This document shows, piece after piece, positions 23,395 to 31,651 of a stretch of 37,038 nucleotides of DNA; the stretch's first letter is position 1, and the number at the start of each line of letters is the position of its first letter. Made by a program: the position numbers and the translations under genes. The notes beneath the pieces were generated by a model, which was not told the DNA's origin, ran no database searches, and was given only the letters and a program-made list of their open reading frames with translations. This DNA is from Acidobacteriota bacterium (GTDB lineage Bacteria; Acidobacteriota; Terriglobia; Terriglobales; SCQP01): NCBI GenBank assembly GCA_027314025.1, contig DAHVCP010000012.1, positions 1-37,038 on the forward strand, given 5' to 3'.

Positions 23395-24072
23395 ATGTTC
23401 ACGGGCATTGTCACCGCCGTCGGCCAGGTCACGGCCTTCTCCCGCCAACGGAACGGCGCACGTCTATCGGTGGCGGTTCCGGAGGCATTTCTGTCCGCCA
23501 CGGCGCCCGGCGACAGCATTGCGGTCAGCGGTTGCTGCCTGACCGCCGCCGAACTGCTGCCGGCAAGAGGCGGCCGGGCCGGTTTCCGCGCCGATCTGGC
23601 GCCGGAAACGCTTCGCCGCACCCGATTCGCCCAACTCCGCCGCGGCGAGACCGTCAATTTGGAGCTGCCCCTGCGCGCGGGCCAGCCGCTGGGGGGCCAT
23701 CTGGTGCAAGCGCATGTGGACGGCGTCGGTTTCGTGGCGCCGCCGCGCCGGCGCGAACGGGGCCGCCTGGCGATCCGCATGCCCGTGCAGCTATTGCCGC
23801 TGGTCGCGCCGCAAGGCTCGTTGGCCGTCGAGGGCGTCAGCCTGACCGTCGCCGCGCTGGAGGAAGACCGCGCCGAGTTCGCCATCATTCCCCACACCCG
23901 CACCCACACCAACCTGGGCCAACTGCGTCCGGGCGATGCGGTCAATTTGGAGGTGGATCTGCTGGCCCGATATCTGGCCCGCCTGACCGGCGCGCTGCCG
24001 GGGGCGGACACGCCAGGCCAGGCGAAACGCCGCAGCCCGACCATGGCAAGCCTGCGTCGGCAGGGCTTTTAG
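23395..24072 (+). CDS. ribE: Riboflavin synthase, alpha chain
   Basis: This enzyme dismutates two molecules of 6,7-dimethyl-8-ribityllumazine into riboflavin. It has the hallmark N-terminus MFTGIVTAVGQV and two lumazine-binding repeats. The first has DSIAVSGCCLTA and ends in NLELPLRAGQPLGGHLVQAHVDG; the second has GSLAVEGVSLTV, FAIIPHTRTHTNLG and NLEVDLLARYLARL. At 225 residues it is slightly longer than usual, with an Arg/Pro-rich tail. It starts seven bases after ribD and is surely in the same operon. Confidence 0.97.
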   Translation: MFTGIVTAVGQVTAFSRQRNGARLSVAVPEAFLSATAPGDSIAVSGCCLTAAELLPARGGRAGFRADLAPETLRRTRFAQLRRGETVNLELPLRAGQPLGGHLVQAHVDGVGFVAPPRRRERGRLAIRMPVQLLPLVAPQGSLAVEGVSLTVAALEEDRAEFAIIPHTRTHTNLGQLRPGDAVNLEVDLLARYLARLTGALPGADTPGQAKRRSPTMASLRRQGF

Positions 24073-24108
24073 GGCCGGTTGCGACCATTACGGCGCGAAC
24101 GCATCCAA

Positions 24109-24126
24109 TAGAATGTCTCTAGGAGA
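24109..24126 (+). promoter_or_regulatory. Candidate -10 (TAGAAT) and AGGAGA ribosome site for trxA
   Basis: TAGAAT (24109-24114, five of six -10 bases) lies 24 bases before the trxA ATG, and AGGAGA (24121-24126) follows it with a rather long 12-base spacing to the start. Transcription would begin at about 24121. This suggests trxA has its own promoter downstream of the ribDE operon. Confidence 0.35.
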
Positions 24127-24138
24127 AACATTTAGATT

Positions 24139-24465
24139 ATGGCCGCCAACATCACCGAACTCACCGACGCCAGCTTTGCGCAAGAAGTGCTGAAATCCGA
24201 CCAGCCCGTGCTCGTGGATTTTTGGGCGCCGTGGTGCGGCCCGTGCCGCCAGATCGCGCCGCATGTCGAGGCGCTGGCCGGTGAATTCGCCGGCAAACTG
24301 AAGGTCGGAAAAATCAATGTGGACGACAATCCCGCCGTGCCCACCCAGTACCGCGTCCAGGGCATTCCCACGCTGTTGCTCTTCAAGGGCGGACAGGTGC
24401 AGGAACAGATCGTGGGCTTCGTTCCCAAGGACGTCCTGAAGCGGGCGATTGACAAGCACGTCTAA
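24139..24465 (+). CDS. trxA: Thioredoxin
   Basis: Thioredoxin is the small cytosolic disulfide reductase that supplies electrons to ribonucleotide reductase, peroxiredoxins and other enzymes. The 108-residue protein has the exact family length and the active site WCGPC (residues 32-36) after VLVDFWAPW. The cis-Pro loop QGIPTLLLFKGG and the closing FVPKDVLKRAI helix are present. There is no signal peptide. An AGGAGA ribosome site precedes it. Confidence 0.98.
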   Translation: MAANITELTDASFAQEVLKSDQPVLVDFWAPWCGPCRQIAPHVEALAGEFAGKLKVGKINVDDNPAVPTQYRVQGIPTLLLFKGGQVQEQIVGFVPKDVLKRAIDKHV

Positions 24466-24510
24466 GCCGCAGGCGCCTTCGCGGCGGCATGCCCGCCGGC
24501 CCCGCTAGCC

Positions 24511-25302
24511 ATGCCTGCGCGCTGGGGACAAAACTTCCTGGCCGACGCGGCATGGCGGCAGCGCGTGGCCGCGGCGGTGGCGCCGCAATCCGGCGAAGCA
24601 CTGCTGGAAATTGGCGGCGGCAACGGGGATCTCTCCGCGCTGTTGGCGGCCGGCGGCTGCCGTCTCGCCATCGTCGAAATTGACCCTCTTCTGGCGGCGC
24701 GCCTGGGCGAACGCTTCGCGAGCCAGAACGCGGTGCAAGTCCGCCACGGCGACATCCTGGCGCTGGATTGGAGCCAACTGGCGGCGCCGCCGGGCCCATG
24801 GCGGCTGTTCGGCAATCTGCCCTACTACATCACCGGCCCGATTCTGTTTCGCTATTTTCGCCAGGTGGAACTTTTCCGCGATGCGACGGTCATGGTACAG
24901 AAGGAAATCGCCGACCGCCTGACCGCCATTCCCGGCCCGGAATTCGGCCGCTTGTCGGCGGCGGCGCAGTTTTTCTGCCGCCCCCATCGCATGTTCGACC
25001 TTCCCCCCGGCGCCTTCCGTCCGCAACCCAAGGTTTGGTCCAGCTTGGTCAAGCTGGAGCCGGCCGAAATGCTGCCGGCGCCGGCGGAGCGGCAAGCGTT
25101 TCTGTCGTTTTTGCGCGTGGCGTTCGCCCAGAAGCGCAAGCGGCTGGGCAATAATTTGAAGACGATCTATTCCGCCTCCACCGTGGCGGCAGCGCTGGCG
25201 GACGCCAATTTGGGCGCCGACGCCCGCGCCGAGCAATGCACGGTGGAAACCTTGTGGCGGCTATTCCAGCAGGTGCAATCCGCCCGTTCAACTTTAGAAT
25301 AG
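24511..25302 (+). CDS. rsmA: 16S rRNA (adenine 1518/1519-N6)-dimethyltransferase RsmA (KsgA)
   Basis: RsmA dimethylates two adjacent adenines in the 3' hairpin of 16S rRNA late in 30S assembly. The 263-residue protein has the N-terminal RWGQNFLAD, SAM motif I LEIGGGNGDLS (about 32-42, with GGG in place of the common GPG), acidic IVEIDP, and the catalytic NLPYYI (102-107). The C-terminal domain is typical (SFLRVAFAQKRKRLGNNLK). Its stop overlaps the TAGAAT hexamer that precedes rnj, and rnj starts four bases after the stop. Confidence 0.96.
   Translation: MPARWGQNFLADAAWRQRVAAAVAPQSGEALLEIGGGNGDLSALLAAGGCRLAIVEIDPLLAARLGERFASQNAVQVRHGDILALDWSQLAAPPGPWRLFGNLPYYITGPILFRYFRQVELFRDATVMVQKEIADRLTAIPGPEFGRLSAAAQFFCRPHRMFDLPPGAFRPQPKVWSSLVKLEPAEMLPAPAERQAFLSFLRVAFAQKRKRLGNNLKTIYSASTVAAALADANLGADARAEQCTVETLWRLFQQVQSARSTLE
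25295..25300 (+). promoter_or_regulatory. Candidate -10 hexamer (TAGAAT) six bases before rnj GTG
   Basis: TAGAAT ends at 25300 and the rnj GTG begins at 25307. A transcript from it would start at or beside the GTG, so it would have no leader. The AAGG that touches the GTG is too close to act as a ribosome site. Read-through from rsmA is the alternative source of rnj message. Confidence 0.35.
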
Positions 25303-25306
25303 TAAG

Positions 25307-26974
25307 GTGCCCGCCAAATTACAGCTCATCCCCCTCGGTGGCCTCGGCGAATTCGGCCTCAACATGATGGCGATTCGCTACGGCGAGGACATCGTCGTGG
25401 TGGATGCCGGTCTAATGTTTCCGGAGCCGGAACTGCTCGGCGTGGACATCGTCGTGCCCGACGTCTCCTTCCTGCTGGAGAACCGCCCCAAGGTGCGCGC
25501 CATCCTGCTGACGCACGCCCATGAGGACCACATCGGCGCGCTGCCTTACGTTCTGGACGATGCGCCGGCGCCGGTTTACGGGACCGCCTTCACCATCGCC
25601 ATGGTGGAAGCGCGGCTGGCGGAACACGACCTGCTGGACAGCACGCGGCGCATGGTGGTGCGCGCCGGCGAGCCGTTCCAGGTGGGACCGTTTTCCATCG
25701 AATACATCCACGTCACGCACAGCATCGTCGGGGCCTGCGCCATCGCCATCTCCACGCCGGCCGGCGTGGTGATTCACAGCGGCGATTTCAAGATTGACCC
25801 CACTCCCAGCGACAACAATCCCTTCGATCTGCACAAGTTCGCCGACTACGGGCGGCGCGGCGTTCTGGCGCTGCTCTGCGACAGCACGAACGTGGACCGG
25901 CGGGGGCACACGCCCAGCGAGTTGGCGGTCCGTCCGCGCTTCGACGACATCTTCAATCAAGCCGCGGGGCGTCTGTACGTTTGCTGCTTCACCAGCTCCA
26001 TTCATCGCATTCAACTGGCCTTGGACATGGCGCGGGAATACGGCCGCAAGGTGGCTTTCGTCGGGCGCAGCATGGAGCGCAACACCGAGATCGCTCACCG
26101 CCTGGGCTACCTGGACATTCCCGATGGCCTGCTGCTGCGCCAGGCCGACCTGCGGACGGCGCCACGGGAGCAGACGGTGGCGGTCATCTCCGGCAGCCAA
26201 GCCGAGCCCCTGTCGGCGCTGGCCCGCGCCGCGGTGAACAACCACCGCTCCGTGGAAATCGCCCCGGGTGATACGGTAGTGCTTTCTTCCCGCATCATCC
26301 CGGGCAACGAGAAGCAAATCTACCGGATGATTGACCATCTTTACCGCCGCGGGGCCCACGTGATCTATGAAGACGAGGGCGGGCCGCCGGTGCACGTCTC
26401 CGGCCATGCCAGCCAGGAGGAATTGAAGCTGCTGGTCAGCTTGGTACGGCCGCGCCACTTCATTCCGGTCCATGGCGAATACCGCCAGCTTTGCCAGAAT
26501 GCGGCCCTGGCGCGCAGCCTGCGGATTCCCAAGCTGGAGGCCCATGTGGCGCTCGACGGGGAGATTCTGGAGCTCGACAACCAGGGCCTGACGCGCACGG
26601 GCACCGCGCCGATCGGCCATGTGCTGATTGACGGCGGCAGCGCCGACGAACTGGTCGAGGACGTGGTGATCCGGGACCGCCGCCACATCGCCGCCGATGG
26701 GATCGTACTGCCCATCGTCGCGGTCAACCCGCAGACGGGACGGGTGCATACACCGCCGGAGATCGTGACCAGCGGTTTCATCAGCCCGGAGCTGGCGGAC
26801 GACTTGCTGGGCCGCGCCCGTGACTTGGTGCGGGAAACGATGGAAGGATGCAGCAGCGAGGAACGAAGCGACGGCTCCCTGATGAAGGAAAAGATCCGGC
26901 GCGACTTGAAGCGGTTTTTGCAAAAGCAAACCAACAAGCGCCCGCTGATATTGCCCGTGATTTTGGAGGTGTAA
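25307..26974 (+). CDS. rnj: Ribonuclease J
   Basis: This metallo-beta-lactamase/beta-CASP nuclease has 5'-3' exo- and endoribonuclease activity in RNA decay and rRNA maturation. The 555-residue length is typical. The start matches the family (LIPLGGLGEFGLNMMAIRY). The zinc motif HAHEDHIGALPYVL lies near residues 70-83, with further ligands in HSIVGACA, HSGDFKIDPTP and CDSTNVDRRGHTPSE. The beta-CASP motif VSGHASQEELKLL and RPRHFIPVHGEYRQL follow, and the C-terminal domain ends near VILEV. GTG 25307 is the start. The next gene begins at the base after the stop codon. Confidence 0.97.
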   Translation: MPAKLQLIPLGGLGEFGLNMMAIRYGEDIVVVDAGLMFPEPELLGVDIVVPDVSFLLENRPKVRAILLTHAHEDHIGALPYVLDDAPAPVYGTAFTIAMVEARLAEHDLLDSTRRMVVRAGEPFQVGPFSIEYIHVTHSIVGACAIAISTPAGVVIHSGDFKIDPTPSDNNPFDLHKFADYGRRGVLALLCDSTNVDRRGHTPSELAVRPRFDDIFNQAAGRLYVCCFTSSIHRIQLALDMAREYGRKVAFVGRSMERNTEIAHRLGYLDIPDGLLLRQADLRTAPREQTVAVISGSQAEPLSALARAAVNNHRSVEIAPGDTVVLSSRIIPGNEKQIYRMIDHLYRRGAHVIYEDEGGPPVHVSGHASQEELKLLVSLVRPRHFIPVHGEYRQLCQNAALARSLRIPKLEAHVALDGEILELDNQGLTRTGTAPIGHVLIDGGSADELVEDVVIRDRRHIAADGIVLPIVAVNPQTGRVHTPPEIVTSGFISPELADDLLGRARDLVRETMEGCSSEERSDGSLMKEKIRRDLKRFLQKQTNKRPLILPVILEV

Positions 26975-27973
26975 GTGGCCCATTTCTTGCGCCCGCCGCG
27001 CCGGCGATTCGCCGCGCCGCCGGCGGCTCTCGCGGCGCTGGCGGCCTTGTGCCTGCTGGCCGCGCCTCGCGCTCGCGCCGGGATTCCCGCCGCCAGCCCC
27101 ACGCCGCTGTCGCCCACCAGGGCCGTGGCGGTGATGCCATTGACGCTGCACATCAGCCCCGACGTGACCAGCGCGTCGGTAGGGCAGGTCCAGCCTGGCC
27201 AGGAGGTGGCGATCCTGCGCGTGGCGCACGGCTACGCGCAAGTGTTCGCGGGGCGCTCCGGATGGATGCTGAACCGCGGGTTGGTGCTGCTGAACAACCC
27301 GAAAGCGGCGGAGATTCTGTTCGGCGCCGCCGACGACTTGGAACAGCGCGCCGAGCAATTTAGCGGTGAGCGGCGCGCCGCCAAAGGCGCTGCCCGGCTG
27401 TATTACCAGGTCTACGACGAATTTCCCCACAGCTTCCGCGCCGCCGAAGCGCTATATCGCGCGGCGGAGATCACCTGGCAGCTGGACACCGCCGGAGGCA
27501 TGACGCGGAGCAGCGGTTTCTCGGATTACGACCGGCCCAGCAACCGGCTGCTGCGCAAAGTGGTGAGCAAGTTCCCGAAAACGCAGTGGGCGGCGCGCGC
27601 CGAGTACCTGCATTTGCGCGAGAAGCTGACCTGTAGCGACTGGGCCGAGAAGCCGAGTTGCATCGGCAAGGAAATCGGCAAGATGCGCAGCTATTGGCAT
27701 CATTACCCCAAGAGCCCGCTGGCAGCCGAGGTGGCGTATGGCATCGTCTACCGGGAAGCGGCGGCGGTGGCCATCTACAACCATTCCGGCCCCCACCGCA
27801 ATCCGGGCAAAGCGCGGGACTACCGCCGCAAGGCGTACAACTCGATCGCCGACCTCCAGCGCCGCTGGCCGCGTTCCACCTGGGCCGCCCGCGCCGCCCT
27901 ACTCTATTTCGATTTGCAGCAAGGCATCCCGGTGGGCCGCCACCAGGGGACCCCGGCGGCCAGCGCGCCATGA
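26975..27973 (+). CDS. Exported SH3-like and helical-repeat protein
   Basis: The 332-residue protein has a clear signal peptide (Arg-rich start, hydrophobic AALAALCLLAAP, Ala-X-Ala site near ARAG). Residues about 55-110 look like a bacterial SH3 domain (LHISPDVTSASVGQVQPGQEVAILRV, then YAQVFAGRSGWMLNRGLVLL). The rest is helical with TPR-like hints (ARLYYQVYDEFPHSFRAAEALYRAAEI; YWHHYPKSPLAAEVAYGIVY) and two Cys residues in LTCSDWAEKPSC that may form a disulfide. GTG 26975 directly follows the rnj TAA, so expression is coupled. It may bind peptidoglycan or a periplasmic partner. Function is unknown. Confidence 0.8.
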   Translation: MAHFLRPPRRRFAAPPAALAALAALCLLAAPRARAGIPAASPTPLSPTRAVAVMPLTLHISPDVTSASVGQVQPGQEVAILRVAHGYAQVFAGRSGWMLNRGLVLLNNPKAAEILFGAADDLEQRAEQFSGERRAAKGAARLYYQVYDEFPHSFRAAEALYRAAEITWQLDTAGGMTRSSGFSDYDRPSNRLLRKVVSKFPKTQWAARAEYLHLREKLTCSDWAEKPSCIGKEIGKMRSYWHHYPKSPLAAEVAYGIVYREAAAVAIYNHSGPHRNPGKARDYRRKAYNSIADLQRRWPRSTWAARAALLYFDLQQGIPVGRHQGTPAASAP

Positions 27974-28224
27974 TCTTCCGCAGCAACGAGATTGGCCGCA
28001 CCGGGCCGCTGGCCGGCGCCGCGCCCTCCAGTGAACTGACCGCCGCTCGCGCCATCGTGCCGGTGCTGGCGGCGCGGATGGCGTGGTCCGCGGCGCTGCA
28101 CCGCCGCGTCGCCTATCTGCCGGATGGCCTGTGGCGCGCGGCGGCGCCGGCCAGCATCCAGGCGGTTCGCGGCTACTACGGCGCCGATGTTCTCGTCGTT
28201 CCGGACACCGTTCAATTGCCCTGA
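27970..28224 (+). CDS. Small protein of unknown function
   Basis: The 84-codon frame starts at an ATG that overlaps the preceding stop (ATGA) and ends 14 bases before kdsB. Codon use is like its neighbours, with most third positions G or C. The product has an Ala-rich middle (ARAIVPVLAARMAWSAALHR) and a C-terminal stretch AVRGYYGADVLVVPDTVQLP, with no signal peptide or clear membrane helix. No family is recognised. The tight coupling and exact fit to the gap argue that it is a real gene. Confidence 0.55.
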   Translation: MIFRSNEIGRTGPLAGAAPSSELTAARAIVPVLAARMAWSAALHRRVAYLPDGLWRAAAPASIQAVRGYYGADVLVVPDTVQLP

Positions 28225-28238
28225 CCTCCCGCGCCGCA

Positions 28239-29057
28239 ATGCAAGCCACCACCGACGTCATTGGCGTCATCCCCGCACGCCTGGGATCCACCCGGCTGCC
28301 GCGCAAGGCGCTGGCGGATATCGCCGGCCGGCCGATGATCCAGCGCGTCTATGAGGGCGCCGGGGGCTGCCGTCGGCTGCGCGAACTTTGGGTGGCGACC
28401 GACGCCGAGGAAATCGCCGCGGCCTGCCGCGGCGCCGGAATCCCGGTGATGCTGACGGACGGCGGCCATACCTCCGGGACCAGCCGGATCGCAGAGGTCC
28501 TCCGCACCCATCCCGCCAGCGCCGTGGTGAATATCCAGGGCGATGAGCCGATGGTCCGTGGGGAAATGCTGGACGCCTTGCTCGACGCCCTTTTCGCTGC
28601 CCCGGAGATCGAAATCGCCACGCTAGCGACGCCGCTCGACCACGGCCACGCAGCCGATCCGGCGGCGGTAAAGGTGGTTTGCGATGCCCACGGCCGGGCG
28701 CTGTATTTCTCCCGCGCGGCCATTCCCTTCCCGCGCGGCGGCGCGCCCGCCTATCGCAAGCATCTCGGCTATTACGCCTACTCCGCCCGGGCCTTGGCCG
28801 CGTTCATCGCCTGGCCGCCCGGCCGGCTGGAAAGCGCCGAGCAACTGGAGCAGCTGCGGTTTTTGGAATATGGCTGGTCTATCGCCGTGGCCGAAACCGC
28901 CCACGACACCACAGGCGTGGACACCGCCGAAGACCTGGCCCGCGTGCGGGCGCATTTCCCAGCGGTCCAGCCGCCCATTCAGGGAAGCCCCGCGCGGCGG
29001 GACGGCGCGGGCGCCCAGAGGCCAAGGCGGAACGGCAACGAAGCTGGGCCCGCCTGA
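28239..29057 (+). CDS. kdsB: 3-deoxy-manno-octulosonate cytidylyltransferase
   Basis: KdsB activates Kdo as CMP-Kdo for the inner core of lipopolysaccharide, which shows a diderm cell. Motifs are the nucleotide-binding VIGVIPARLGSTRLPRKAL (Arg14 to Arg19), VATDAEEI, VVNIQGDEPMV, KHLGYYAYSARAL and DTTGVDTAEDLARV. The usual SGTDR/SGTER motif reads SGTSR here, a change in an otherwise conserved acidic position. The 272-residue length uses ATG 28239; the open frame runs back to 28083 but overlaps the preceding gene and adds only unrelated residues. The last 25 or so residues are an Arg/Gly-rich tail. Confidence 0.94.
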   Translation: MQATTDVIGVIPARLGSTRLPRKALADIAGRPMIQRVYEGAGGCRRLRELWVATDAEEIAAACRGAGIPVMLTDGGHTSGTSRIAEVLRTHPASAVVNIQGDEPMVRGEMLDALLDALFAAPEIEIATLATPLDHGHAADPAAVKVVCDAHGRALYFSRAAIPFPRGGAPAYRKHLGYYAYSARALAAFIAWPPGRLESAEQLEQLRFLEYGWSIAVAETAHDTTGVDTAEDLARVRAHFPAVQPPIQGSPARRDGAGAQRPRRNGNEAGPA

Positions 29058-29101
29058 GGCGCGCGTTGGAACGCCCGGGGCTTCGCCGCCCGGCGCGCGC
29101 C
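29058..29101. terminator. Bipartite hairpin between convergent kdsB and glnD-like gene
   Basis: GGCGCGCG (29058-29065) pairs with CGCGCGCC (29094-29101), and inside it CCGGG (29075-29079) pairs with CCCGG (29089-29093). The structure fills the 47-base gap between two convergent genes and starts at the first base after the kdsB stop. There is no T-tract on either strand, so it would end transcription by structure or with Rho. Confidence 0.4.
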
Positions 29102-29104
29102 GGA

Positions 29105-31537
29105 TTAGCAGGCCTCGCGCAGCTTGGCGGCGAGCTGCGCCCGCAGTTCTTCGCCCAACGGCTTTCCCTGGCAGGCAACATAGAACACGTCATGGGCCTG
29201 CTGCCCCTTGGTATCAATCAGCACCACGTGAATGTCGCAGCCGGATTGGGACAAGGTGGAAGCCAAGCTATAGAGCAGGCCCTGACGATCCTCTGCCCGC
29301 ACCTCCACCAGCGTAGCCCGTCCCGCGGGTTCGTCCTCAAATCGCACCTCCGCTCGCGCCCGCCGCGCCGCCGAGGATGCCGGGGCCGCCACGCTCCGCA
29401 TCAGGCGCGGCGCATCGGTTTGGCCCAGCGCCACGCGCCGGAACAGATCCGTTAGCCGCTCCGCCTCCGACGGATTTTGCTGTAGCATCCGGTTGGGATC
29501 GGCGAATACGAAGCTGTCCAGAATGGCGCCATTGCGGTTGGCAAACGCCTCCGCCTTGAGAATATTCATCCCGAAGCTGGCCAGAGCCGCGGCAAAGGAA
29601 GCGAACAACCCGGGCCGGTCGCGCGCGATCACGGTCAGGCGAAATGCCGCCAGCGTTGGCTCCAGATTCACCGCCACGCCGGTTTTGCGGCTGTCGCCCT
29701 CCAGCCGCAAATGCATCTCCAAATCGGCGTGGCCATGGACGCGCAGATAGCGCGCCGGAAAGCCGCGGATGAACTCCGCCCGGCCCAGCAGTTCCGCCGG
29801 CGCCTGCTCAATGCGGTCCGATTCCAACCCGCGGGTCAGCGCCGCGCGCGCCGCCGCGTACGCCTGCCATAACTGCTCCAGCCGCCACTCCTTCCACGCG
29901 CCCTCGCCGCCGGCAACATGGCTATAGGTGAGCAGCACCAGCGGCTGCAGTTGTTCAATGGCGCCCGCCAACGCCGCCAGAGCCCGCGCCTGCTCCCCGT
30001 CGCCCGAATCGCGGGCGCTCAGCGCCGCTTCCAGCCCGGCGCGATGGGCGAGCAGAAACTCAATCCGGCGCCGGGATTCTTCCGGCGCCCCCAGAGCGGC
30101 CACGGCGCCCCGCGCTTGGTCCGCCGGCATCGCCTGCAGCAGAGCGGCGAGGCTCAACTCCACTGGCTGATCGCACTCGCCCAGCAGCGCTTCGAAGCGG
30201 TGGCGCAGCGGATCCGTATCGCCGCGCAGCGGGCTGCGCAAGCGGGCCAGCGCGGCGAAGCACTGTAGCGCCTCCTCGTCCGCCGTGAATCGCGCCTCCG
30301 GCGTCTCCGCCGGCAGGCCTTCCATCGCCTCCCAGCCCGGCAGCAAAACGCCCAGCAGACCCAGCCCATGCAACGCCCGCAGCGCCACCTCCGCGCGCGG
30401 CAGCGGCAGCAGATCCCGCAGCACGGCCCAGCGCGCTTCCCGCCGCTCCAGGTAACCCTCCAGCACCGGCCGTGCCGCCAGCAGCCGCGAGGCCGTATCC
30501 GCCGCCAGCTCCGCGCCGTGCCGGCCGGCGAACATCAGCGCTTGCATCATCTGCTCCGGGTCCGCGGCGAACCGCGCGGGATGGCGCAGAAGCAGCCGGT
30601 CCCTGGTCACCGTAAAATCCGTGTTGGAAAGGTGGGTGCGGTAGTCGTGATAGGACCCCAGCAGCGAGCCGGACACCCGCTCCGCGGACTCCAACTCCGG
30701 CCGCAGCGCCGCAAGCACGGCGCGGGCTCGCGAGTAATAGCCGCGCATCCAGTCGCGCGCCGTCTCCGCCGCCGGCACAAAGGGCGGACGCGCTAATTCC
30801 GCGCGCGCGGTTTCGTCCACAAGGTTGAAATTGCGGCCAGCCCTGAAGTGCAAATAGCATCGCACCCGGGCGAAAAACAACTCCGCCGGAAGCTCCGCCG
30901 CGGCCTCGCGGCAGCGCAGCATGTGCAGCAGCCGCAGCGCATGCAGGTCCATCAGGCCGCCCGGCCCCTCTTTTGCATCAGGTACGTGATGGTGGGGCGT
31001 GTTCCTGAAGCGGTCATGCCGCGCCCGCACCGCCTGCGCCAGTTCCTGGCGCAGGCGCGCGCCCAGGCGGCCCAATGCCGCCGGCAGTTCGCCCTCCAAG
31101 CGCTCCAGCCGCGTCCGGTCCCCGCCCAGCAGCCGCCGGTCCAGCAGGCCCAACAGCACTTGGAACTCCTGCGCTTTGGGCTCCAGCGCCGCCGCTATCG
31201 TGCGCGCCGCGCAGCGCAGCGACAGTCCCCGCTCCCACAGCCGCTGCGTGAACCCAGGCAGCAGAGACTGGAGATCCGCGAGTTCGCCGCCACTGGAGCA
31301 CACCAGCAGCAGCTCTACGCTGGAGTGCGGAAACGGCCGCCCGCGCCCGTACGCTCCCAGCGCCAGCAGGGTTGCCGGAGCGCCGCGCGGCATCGCCGCG
31401 TGGAACGCCTCCGTCACCACGGCGTCGGTGGCCGCCGCTATGGCGGCTTGCGCCTGGGCTGGATCCGCCGTGCGCAGAAACGCCGCCCGCGCCGCCTCCC
31501 AGGCGGGCAGGTGCTGCAGAGCGGTGGCGCTAGACAT
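29105..31537 (-). CDS. glnD: GlnD homologue with degenerate catalytic sites and intact ACT domains
   Basis: GlnD normally uridylylates and deuridylylates PII in response to glutamine. The 810-residue length, KEGPGGLMDLHALR motif and domain order (nucleotidyltransferase, helical, HD, two ACT) identify the family. The nucleotidyltransferase motif, normally GGYGRxELFPxSDxDLL, reads GAYGRGRPFPHSSVELL, so both catalytic Asp are lost (Ser73 and Glu75). The HD motif, normally ALLHDIGKG, reads ALLQAMPAD, and the earlier TVDEHT is TADEEA. ACT1 (VIARDRPGLFASFAAALASFG, about 630-700) and ACT2 (RAEDRQGLLYSLASTLSQSG, about 738-805) look normal. It is probably a sensor or regulator without enzyme activity. 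ATG 31537 is chosen, five bases after GGAGG; a GTG at 31549 includes the ribosome site. Confidence 0.88.
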   Translation of the reverse strand: MSSATALQHLPAWEAARAAFLRTADPAQAQAAIAAATDAVVTEAFHAAMPRGAPATLLALGAYGRGRPFPHSSVELLLVCSSGGELADLQSLLPGFTQRLWERGLSLRCAARTIAAALEPKAQEFQVLLGLLDRRLLGGDRTRLERLEGELPAALGRLGARLRQELAQAVRARHDRFRNTPHHHVPDAKEGPGGLMDLHALRLLHMLRCREAAAELPAELFFARVRCYLHFRAGRNFNLVDETARAELARPPFVPAAETARDWMRGYYSRARAVLAALRPELESAERVSGSLLGSYHDYRTHLSNTDFTVTRDRLLLRHPARFAADPEQMMQALMFAGRHGAELAADTASRLLAARPVLEGYLERREARWAVLRDLLPLPRAEVALRALHGLGLLGVLLPGWEAMEGLPAETPEARFTADEEALQCFAALARLRSPLRGDTDPLRHRFEALLGECDQPVELSLAALLQAMPADQARGAVAALGAPEESRRRIEFLLAHRAGLEAALSARDSGDGEQARALAALAGAIEQLQPLVLLTYSHVAGGEGAWKEWRLEQLWQAYAAARAALTRGLESDRIEQAPAELLGRAEFIRGFPARYLRVHGHADLEMHLRLEGDSRKTGVAVNLEPTLAAFRLTVIARDRPGLFASFAAALASFGMNILKAEAFANRNGAILDSFVFADPNRMLQQNPSEAERLTDLFRRVALGQTDAPRLMRSVAAPASSAARRARAEVRFEDEPAGRATLVEVRAEDRQGLLYSLASTLSQSGCDIHVVLIDTKGQQAHDVFYVACQGKPLGEELRAQLAAKLREAC

Positions 31538-31589
31538 CATCTCCTCCACGGACGAGCGCTCCCGGCGACGGTCGCATCAACACCGGTTC

Positions 31590-31595
31590 ATTATC
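31590..31595 (-). promoter_or_regulatory. Candidate -10 hexamer (GATAAT) upstream of glnD-like gene
   Basis: GATAAT on the minus strand matches five of six -10 bases and sits 52 bases before the likely start, in the 114-base gap after the kinase gene. No -35 is apparent. It may give the glnD-like gene its own promoter. Confidence 0.25.
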
Positions 31596-31651
31596 GCGGC
31601 AGTTGGCGCCGCGCGGTCCCGCCCTGTGGTGATGCAGGCCATCGAAATTAT

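Noticed and set aside
25412-27430. 672-residue open frame on the minus strand opposite rnj and the SH3 protein
   Set aside because: The translation is His/Gln/Arg/Val-rich with no motif, as expected from the antisense of a GC-rich gene; the plus-strand genes are certain.
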